Shown here piece after piece: positions 1 to 5,034 of a stretch of 7,071 bases of DNA; the first letter of the stretch is position 1, and the number at the start of each line of letters is the position of its first letter. The stretch lies in assembly GCA_023253615.1 (NCBI GenBank), contig JALRFZ010000617.1, positions 1 to 7,071 on the forward strand, read 5' to 3'. The notes below the pieces were generated by a model. The model did not search any database, was not told the origin of the DNA, and saw nothing but the letters and a program-made list of their open reading frames with translations. Source of the stretch: Verrucomicrobiales bacterium. GTDB lineage: Bacteria > Verrucomicrobiota > Verrucomicrobiia > Verrucomicrobiales > DEV007. Both the position numbers and the translations under genes were made by a program.

Positions 1-2639
1 ACGACTACGGCCAGACCAACGGAGGCCACCACGACATCGTGATGGAGTACGTCGATGGATCCGATCTGCACCAAGTGATCCGCTCCGGTGGCCTCGACGT
101 CACCGGAGCGCTCAACGCCGTCGGCCAGATCTGCGGAGCACTCGACTACGCCCATGGAGAAGGTTTCGTGCATCGCGACATCAAGCCGGCCAACATCTTC
201 ATCAATCGCAAGGGCGTGCTGAAAATTGGTGACTTCGGGCTCGCGAAGCTCATGGGAACAGGATCTCCCGGCGCGAACGATGCCGAACACCTCACACGGA
301 CCGATGTGGTCATGGGGACGCTCCACTACATCGCTCCCGAGCAACTTGGCGGCAACGAGGCCATCGACCACCGCGCGGACATTTTCAGTCTCGGCGTCAT
401 GTTCTACGAGATGCTGACCGGGACCGTCCCGAGGGGGGCTTTCCGCCCGCCCAGCGAAAGGGTCCGGGCGCTCGACGTGCGCATCGACGGAGTTGTCTTC
501 AAGGCGATGGAGGAGGATCCCGACGATCGCTACCAGAGCGCCGCGGATCTGGGAGCGGAGGTCGAGCGGATTCGCTCGCACGTCGCGGTGCCTTCTCCAT
601 CGGAAAATCCCGCTGACACTCCCCGGGTGACCTTCTCCAGACGATTCGGTCTACCCCTCGGGGCGATTGCCCTGCTGCTTGCCCTCGTTTTTTCAGGCTG
701 GTGGTATCTTCAGGTGGCAAACAGGAACGAGGCCGGCATCTCCGGGGTTCAGGTCGGCACCGATCGATCCGTGATCATCCCTCCGCCACTGCGGGAGAAC
801 CCCTGGGTCCCGCTGCTGCCTTCCATCGATCCAGCCGTGGATGCCGTCAAAGGTCTCTGGGAAAAGATCGGAGACGAGATCCAAGGGTCCAATCCGGACC
901 GCCAACCGGGGCCGAGTCTGCTGATGCTACCCTATGAGCCTCCGGAGGAATACGATTTCCGCATCGCCTTCACCACGCACGAAGGCAACTGTGAGGCCAC
1001 CCAGATCCTCAGCGCGGGGGGACGCCGATTCACTTGGGCCACGGCGAGCGGGCAAAAGGAGAAAGTGGCCGGATTCGACCTTGTCGGCGGCATGACCTGC
1101 ATTCAGCGGGCCAACAGCTCCCTCTCCGGAGCCATCCCCGCCGCCCTCAAGCTAACCCACCGCCCCTTCGCCCACGTCAGGCACGAGTCGGTCGTCGAAG
1201 TCAGGCGCGACCGGGTCACCGCGTATGTGAATGGCGAAAAGTTGGTGGATTGGCCGACACGCTACGAGGAGATGTCGATCGAGCCCCAGTTCATGCTGCC
1301 AAATCCCACCGCCCTCGGGGTGGGACTCTGGTGGAGCCGCACCACCTTCCACGACATTTCCGTGCGGGAGGTGAGCGGAAAAGGAAATTGGATCCGTGAG
1401 GTGCCCGGCTCGAAGGCTTCACTGCCCGCGGCATCAGGGCCTTCCCATTCAATTGATCCGCTCCGGATCGCCCTGTCGGAATGTCGCGAACTGGATCGGA
1501 AATGGCGGGAAAGCGTGCCGGGGGCCCCCATGCCGGCATTCGAGGTTTTTTTCGTGAGAGATGAAGATCCAAGAAGCCTCGGAGCCTCGTTTGTGGGACT
1601 GGAGGCCATGTCGAAGAAGGAACGCTGGACGGCTTTGGACAAATCCGCCGCCCGAGGCTTTGCCTTTCAGTTCGCCAAATCGGCCCAGGATTTGACGGAT
1701 AATCTGACACTCCTGCATGGGCGGTCCCGCTCCGGAGACGGAGACAAGGACCGGGAGTTCCCTCGTGAACTCATTGCCAGCGGTTTGACCGAAAAGCTCA
1801 AAGAGGCGGTGCACGCCGTGATCACCGACGTGGCTTTTGCGGAGACGGAACCGAACCATGACCCGAATCCGGAAGCGGTCATCCCGAACACAGCACAAGC
1901 CAAAACCTTCGTTGATCCGACCAAGGCGACCAAAGACCAGCCCTTCGCCAACAGTCTCGGCATGAAATTCGTGCCCGTGCCGGAAACCCGCGTTCTCTTC
2001 TGCATTCATGAAACGCGATTCCGCGACTACGAAGCCTATGCCAGGGAAAATCCCGGGATCGCCAACAACTGGCGAAACCAGACCCACGACGGGTTCGTCA
2101 TCACTTCTCGAGCCGGGGACCATCCCGTCACCTGGGTGAGTTGGGCGGAGACGAAAGCTTTCTGCGATTGGTTGAGCAAGAAGGAAGGGCGCCAGTACCG
2201 CCTCCCCACCGACGCCGAATGGAAGTACGCGGCAGGGATGGCGGGTCGCCCGGGCAAAGGAATCTCGAACGGGGGGCCCTACTCCTGGGGTTCGGAGTGG
2301 CCTCCTCCGCCCTCGGCGGGCAATTACAGCGACCAGAGTCGAAAGGCCAAAGCTCCCGCGCCATATCCTTCCAACTATCTGGAAAACTACGATGATGGAT
2401 TTCCCACGACGGCTCCGGTCATGAGCTTTGCACCAAACGATTTCGGTCTCCATGATCTGGGTGGAAACGTGTGGGAGTGGCTGGAGGACAAGGAGAAAGA
2501 AACCGGTGAGGCCAGACTCCGCCGGGGGGGATCCTGGCGCCTCGGTTCGCAGGCCGATCTTCGGCTGTCCTATCTTCTCAGCAATGAACCGACCGCGCGT
2601 GACCCGATACACGGATTTCGTCTCGTCCTCGTTCCATGA
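1..2639 (+). CDS. Membrane-anchored Ser/Thr protein kinase with C-terminal SUMF1-type domain (5' partial)
   Basis: The frame is open from base 3, so the gene starts before the window and the ATP-binding N-lobe is missing from view. The kinase C-lobe is plain: HRDIKPAN at 171-194, DFG at 231-239, APE at 333-341, ending near 575. It resembles Hanks-type kinases of Verrucomicrobia, including the PRGAF..PPS segment after the F-helix. A hydrophobic stretch at about 645-715 is a single membrane helix, so the kinase is cytoplasmic and the rest extracytoplasmic. Next comes a beta-rich segment (about 950-1370) resembling LamG/DUF1080 sandwich folds (weak), an unassigned stretch (about 1470-1900), and an SUMF1/FGE-sulfatase domain from NSLGMKF (1950) to GFRLVLVP with the GGNVWEW motif. 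The cysteine pair of true formylglycine-generating enzymes is absent near GGSWRLGSQ, so this domain is more likely sensory or binding than catalytic. The substrate is unknown. The stop TGA is at 2637-2639. Confidence 0.93.
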   Translation, partial: DYGQTNGGHHDIVMEYVDGSDLHQVIRSGGLDVTGALNAVGQICGALDYAHGEGFVHRDIKPANIFINRKGVLKIGDFGLAKLMGTGSPGANDAEHLTRTDVVMGTLHYIAPEQLGGNEAIDHRADIFSLGVMFYEMLTGTVPRGAFRPPSERVRALDVRIDGVVFKAMEEDPDDRYQSAADLGAEVERIRSHVAVPSPSENPADTPRVTFSRRFGLPLGAIALLLALVFSGWWYLQVANRNEAGISGVQVGTDRSVIIPPPLRENPWVPLLPSIDPAVDAVKGLWEKIGDEIQGSNPDRQPGPSLLMLPYEPPEEYDFRIAFTTHEGNCEATQILSAGGRRFTWATASGQKEKVAGFDLVGGMTCIQRANSSLSGAIPAALKLTHRPFAHVRHESVVEVRRDRVTAYVNGEKLVDWPTRYEEMSIEPQFMLPNPTALGVGLWWSRTTFHDISVREVSGKGNWIREVPGSKASLPAASGPSHSIDPLRIALSECRELDRKWRESVPGAPMPAFEVFFVRDEDPRSLGASFVGLEAMSKKERWTALDKSAARGFAFQFAKSAQDLTDNLTLLHGRSRSGDGDKDREFPRELIASGLTEKLKEAVHAVITDVAFAETEPNHDPNPEAVIPNTAQAKTFVDPTKATKDQPFANSLGMKFVPVPETRVLFCIHETRFRDYEAYARENPGIANNWRNQTHDGFVITSRAGDHPVTWVSWAETKAFCDWLSKKEGRQYRLPTDAEWKYAAGMAGRPGKGISNGGPYSWGSEWPPPPSAGNYSDQSRKAKAPAPYPSNYLENYDDGFPTTAPVMSFAPNDFGLHDLGGNVWEWLEDKEKETGEARLRRGGSWRLGSQADLRLSYLLSNEPTARDPIHGFRLVLVP

Positions 2640-2699
2640 AAGGCGAAACCAATGGCTATGTCGCGTGAGACGCAGAAACTCCACGTTGCCACAACCCTC

Positions 2700-3195
2700 T
2701 CAAACACCCGACGCAACCCTCTTGAAGCCCCCGTCAGTCGCCCGGGCCATCGCTTCGCAGCTGTTGCTTTGTTCGACCCATTCCCGCCCCTGCCGACCGA
2801 GCTCGGTGGCTTTGTCAGGCTGATCAAGGAGGTCCGCGAGTTTGGCGGCAAGGTCGCCCGCGTCGTCGGGGCGACAGAGCCACCCTCACCCTCCCGACGC
2901 GATCATTTCCGGAAAGGCCCTTCGGCTCGACGAAGCGGGCCGGCACGGTGAAGACATCGATCTCCTCGAGGAAGGCCATCTTTGAGGCTCCGTCAGGCGC
3001 TACGACGTGGCGGAAGCGATCACTCAAGCCGGCTGCGGCGATCCGCTCGATCCGCACTTCGTAAAAGGCGCGGTCCTTTTCCGCGAGCCAGCCACCGACG
3101 TGGAAGCGGGCTTCAGGATGCTGACGGGCCAGTTCGATGAACGCCCCCACGGCGATGTCGAAGCCATTTTCCGGCGCGAGCCGGGCAAAGTAGCA
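2700..3195 (-). pseudogene. Glycosyltransferase (GT4-type, group 1) C-terminal remnant
   Basis: Read on the minus strand, YFARLAPENGF (from 3192) begins the C-terminal nucleotide-sugar-binding half of a group 1 glycosyltransferase and continues through FLEEIDVFTVPARFVEPKGL to about 2914. The frame then changes: AFPEMIASGG resumes at 2918-2889, TGA interrupts at 2888-2886, and the same frame continues as GWLCRPDDAGDLAAKLADLL and EAMARATDGGF to a stop at 2702-2700. Compared with the family, roughly 18-20 residues between EPKGL and AFPEM are missing, including the second glutamate of the EX7E motif. The entire N-terminal acceptor-binding half is also missing: the homology stops at about 3193-3196, exactly where a + strand DUF1501 fragment begins. 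With truncation, deletion, frame change and stop it cannot make a working enzyme. It converges on the kinase gene with a 60-base gap in which I see no terminator. The family call is confident; the natural substrate is unknown. Confidence 0.82.
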
Positions 3196-3196
3196 C

Positions 3197-3568
3197 GAAC
3201 TCATCCGCGGGCTCGATCGGGCGCTCAGTGCGCTGATGGACGACCTTGAGGCGCACGGGCTGCTCGAGACAATTCTGATCTGCGTGGCCCGCGAGTTCGG
3301 TCGACCCTCGCAGTTCAACGGCGGCGGTGGTCGCGGTCATCAGGGATCCGTCTTTAGCGTTCTCATGGCCGGTGGCGGTCTCAGGCACAAGGGCGCGATC
3401 GGCGTCACCGACGAGGCTTCCAAAGTCGCCGTCGAGAGACCCGTCTCCGTGCCCGACCGGCACTCGACGATCTATCATGCTCTCGGGATTGACGATCACA
3501 AAGACCTCTACGACCCACCGCCCCCCTCCGACCCCGGGCCTTCGGCGGGAAGGGAGCAAAGGGGATGA
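3197..3568 (+). pseudogene. DUF1501 protein C-terminal remnant
   Basis: From 3197 the + strand reads ELIRGLDRALSALMDDLEAH, then AREFGRPSQFNGGGGRGH, SVFSVLMAGGGLRHKGAIGV, RPVSVPDRHSTIYHALGIDD and HKDLYD to about 3511. This is the order of the last quarter of DUF1501 proteins, a PVC-enriched exported family of the alkaline-phosphatase/sulfatase clan. An in-frame TAG at 3191-3193 and the loss of similarity upstream mean the other three quarters are not joined here. The usual GEFGRT..N..GRDH motif is altered: its aspartate is glycine (codon 3335-3337), a one-base change from GAT. The last 18 codons before TGA (3566-3568) do not resemble the usual C-terminus. The first internal ATG (3236) has no visible ribosome-binding site, so expression is unlikely. 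It is probably part of the same ancestral gene as the minus-strand N-terminal piece at 3578-3724. Confidence 0.82.
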
Positions 3569-3603
3569 AAAAGGAAATTAGCAATCGATCGAGCGATCCT
3601 TGA
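3565..3603 (+). pseudogene. Truncated start of a gene once coupled to DUF1501 (ATGA overlap)
   Basis: The ATG at 3565-3567 overlaps the DUF1501 stop TGA (3566-3568) as ATGA, with AGGGAG (3551-3556) eight bases upstream as a good Shine-Dalgarno match. The frame runs only 12 codons (MKKEISNRSSDP) to TGA at 3601-3603. The arrangement is typical of a translationally coupled downstream gene in an operon. Because sequence belonging to another gene on the other strand begins by about 3585, I read this as the first few codons of a gene cut off by a rearrangement. The nearby glycosyltransferase remnant, which lacks its N-terminus, is the natural candidate for the lost remainder, but these few codons are too short to prove it. 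Confidence 0.45.
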
Positions 3604-3724
3604 CCAGCGAGGGATGGATCGCCTTCGCCGCGAGGTATTGCGGCAGGGACAAGGCGGCCGCACCATGGCCAAGGCTTCCGACCCGGAGAAAGGACCGCCG
3701 CGTCTTGTCACCGAATTCGATCAT
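3578..3724 (-). pseudogene. DUF1501 protein N-terminal remnant with twin-arginine leader
   Basis: The minus strand from ATG 3724-3722 reads MIEFGDKTRRSFLRVGSLG, then ALSLPQYLAAKA and VKDRSIDC, ending at TAA 3580-3578 (48 codons). This is the characteristic DUF1501 start: a twin-arginine (Tat) signal with the RRSFLRVG core, a short hydrophobic/small-residue stretch, LSLPQ.LAAKA, and the VKDRS lead-in that normally continues into a hydrophobic strand and a GGPSQ motif. Here similarity ends at KDRSID and the stop follows two codons later. It lies 40 bases downstream of the regulator stop on the same strand, so it could be co-transcribed with it. No clear Shine-Dalgarno sequence precedes the ATG. 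The frame is also open upstream into the regulator gene, but similarity begins at this ATG. Most likely a broken gene; a short peptide carrying only an export signal remains possible. Confidence 0.8.
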
Positions 3725-3764
3725 GCGATAAGCTGAATCGTTTCCAAAATTCCGGAAGAAGGAC

Positions 3765-4955
3765 TCAATCGCGGACCCCGTGGTTCCGCCTGTAGGCACC
3801 CGGCGTCATTCCGTGTTTCGACCGGAAGAGGGCGTGAAGGTGGGTCGGATGGGCGATGCCTGTCTGTATGGCGATCGTTTCGATGGTGAGGTCGGTGCGG
3901 GTCAGGAGATGCTCGATGCGACGCATGCGGAGGGACTGGAGTTCATCGCCCGGGCTGCGTCCGAGAGCGAGTTTCATCCTCCGTTCGAGCGTGCTGCGCG
4001 AGCAATGGAGGCGCTTCACGAGGTCACCCACGGTGATTCCTTCGGCAAAGTGCTCGCGGAGGAGGCGGACCGCCCGGATCACCAGCTGATCACGGATCGC
4101 GAGGTCGTCCGACGATTCGCGGGTCACGCTTCCGAGCGGAGGCAGCAGGAGGGGTTCGCCCGGGGCGGCTCCGCCATCCATGAGATGGTCGAGGAGACGG
4201 GCCGCCTCGTAGCCGACGCCCTCGCCATTGAACTGCACGCTCGACATCTCCGGAACTGCGAATTCGCACAGGGTCTCATCGTTCTCGGCTCCCACCACCG
4301 CGATCTCGTCGGGCACGGCGTAGCCGGCGCGGCGACAGGCATCCAGCAGATAGACTCCCGCCTGATCATTCGCCGCGAGCACGGCGAGCGGTCTCGGCAG
4401 GCCGGAGAGCGCCGACATGAGAAGGGACAGATAGGCTTCGTAGTCGGCCGGGCGCTCCGAGGGGAGCTGCGGCAATTCCTCACAGTGGTGCCCCGCCGCG
4501 CGAAGGACCGTTGCGAAGTTCGCGGTTCTTTCCCGGAAAAAATCCTCCGTCGCGACGCTCAAGCACGCGAAGTGCTCATATCCTCTTTCCAGAAAATGAC
4601 GCGCCACAAGCGCCCCCACCTCCCGATTGTCGCAGCCGACGAAAGGCCGCGCCGAATGGTAGCCGCTCGACCGCAATTCCACTCCCGGAATACCGGTGAG
4701 AGCGAGCATTTCCGCCATTTCCAAGCTGAAACATTGGACGATGAGACCGTCCCCGCCCCAACCCTTCAGCCAGGCGGGGACGCCCTCCGCTTTTGAGTGA
4801 CTGCCCACATAGGTGGCCCAGGGCCGATGCGCGGCAAGGTAGCGCCGGATTCCCCGGAGTATCGCTCTCGGATAGGAGCGGCTGGTTTCCACGAGGATGG
4901 CAACACGCTTTGGGGGAGCTTCAGAGACCATGTCTGCAAGATGCCGCAAAAACAT
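3765..4955 (-). CDS. XylR-like transcriptional regulator (LacI-type sensor domain + AraC-type HTH)
   Basis: About 396 residues with the architecture of E. coli XylR. Residues 17-280 form a periplasmic-binding-protein-like sensor domain, from KRVAILVETSRSYPRAILRG through FVGCDNREVG, AANDQAGVYLLDACRRAGY, IAVVGAENDETLCEFAVPEM and SSVQFNGEGVGYEAARLLDH to PPLGSVTRESSDDLAI. Residues about 293-391 are an AraC-type domain with two helix-turn-helix units (CSRSTLERRMKLALGRSP and IAIQTGIAHPTHLHALFRSK, then TPGAYRR). There is no N-terminal LacI helix-turn-helix, as expected for this class. Family members usually bind a sugar and activate or repress neighbouring genes; the ligand here is unknown. It is divergent from the PSCyt1/DUF1549/DUF1553 gene, with 79 bases between, and probably controls it. 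The start could be ATG 4955 or ATG 4931 (residue 9); neither has a clear Shine-Dalgarno sequence, and homologous sequence begins only near residue 15. The downstream DUF1501 remnant may once have been its operon partner. Confidence 0.93.
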   Translation of the reverse strand: MFLRHLADMVSEAPPKRVAILVETSRSYPRAILRGIRRYLAAHRPWATYVGSHSKAEGVPAWLKGWGGDGLIVQCFSLEMAEMLALTGIPGVELRSSGYHSARPFVGCDNREVGALVARHFLERGYEHFACLSVATEDFFRERTANFATVLRAAGHHCEELPQLPSERPADYEAYLSLLMSALSGLPRPLAVLAANDQAGVYLLDACRRAGYAVPDEIAVVGAENDETLCEFAVPEMSSVQFNGEGVGYEAARLLDHLMDGGAAPGEPLLLPPLGSVTRESSDDLAIRDQLVIRAVRLLREHFAEGITVGDLVKRLHCSRSTLERRMKLALGRSPGDELQSLRMRRIEHLLTRTDLTIETIAIQTGIAHPTHLHALFRSKHGMTPGAYRRNHGVRD

Positions 4956-5034
4956 ACATATTCCAGATCAGAGTCGCATATCGCGGAAGCGAAAGTAGCT
5001 TTCCCCCTGGGGTCGCAGATGCCAAACTACGCCC
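4956..5034. promoter_or_regulatory. Divergent promoter/operator region between regulator and PSCyt1-type gene
   Basis: These 79 bases separate the starts of two divergent genes and must carry the promoter of each unless transcription begins inside coding sequence. I find no convincing paired -35/-10 boxes on either strand. The stretch does contain two small palindromes (GAAAG-TAG-CTTTC at 4991-5003 and CCCC-T-GGGG at 5004-5012). Its role is inferred from position. Confidence 0.5.
4991..5003. promoter_or_regulatory. Candidate operator palindrome GAAAG-TAG-CTTTC
   Basis: A perfect five-base inverted repeat with a three-base spacer lies near the middle of the divergent region, about 31 bases before the PSCyt1-type start codon and 36 bases before the regulator's start. 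Being close to centre between divergent genes, it could serve as a regulator site, but it is short and could occur by chance. AraC-type proteins often bind direct repeats instead. Confidence 0.25.

Larger units (their letters stand above)
2640..3764. other. Gene graveyard: scrambled remains of a DUF1501-glycosyltransferase operon
   Basis: This 1.1-kb stretch between the kinase and the regulator has no intact gene. In coordinate order it holds the glycosyltransferase C-terminal half (-), the DUF1501 C-terminal quarter (+), an ATGA-coupled orphan gene start (+) and the DUF1501 N-terminus (-). The two internal joints are sharp, at about 3193-3200 and 3583-3592. Flipping the piece between them gives a collinear minus-strand order of DUF1501 N, DUF1501 C, ATGA and glycosyltransferase. 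About 300 DUF1501 residues and about half of the glycosyltransferase would still be missing, so deletions also occurred. I see no transposase, terminal inverted repeats or att-like site. Bases 2640-2699 and 3725-3764 show nothing recognisable. Confidence 0.6.

Noticed and set aside
1950..2639. SUMF1 domain as an active formylglycine-generating sulfatase activator
   Set aside because: The paired active-site cysteines are missing, and the domain is fused to a kinase rather than sitting beside a sulfatase gene.
1449..2684. Long minus-strand open frame (411 codons) opposite the kinase gene
   Set aside because: Its translation has no recognisable domain and is low-complexity Arg/Gly/Pro-rich; the + strand frame holds clear kinase and SUMF1 motifs. 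It is an antisense shadow of GC-rich coding sequence.
3113..3559. Minus-strand open frame of 148 codons across the middle of the graveyard
   Set aside because: It crosses two unrelated remnants in a frame that matches neither; its translation has no recognisable features.
3530..3560. Possible terminator hairpin in the GC-rich stretch after the DUF1501 remnant
   Set aside because: The stem pairs poorly and no T-run follows on either strand; the Shine-Dalgarno and ATGA explain this stretch better.
3187..3584. Imperfect direct repeats AAAGTAGCA (3187-3195) and AAATTAGCA (3575-3583) flanking the + strand DUF1501 piece, resembling a target-site duplication
   Set aside because: They sit close to both joints, which is tempting, but they are only nine bases with a mismatch, and there are no terminal inverted repeats or transposase. 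Direct repeats also do not explain an inversion. Chance is likely.
3780..4796. Plus-strand open frame of 338 codons opposite the regulator
   Set aside because: It mirrors the XylR-like gene codon for codon and has no domain of its own.
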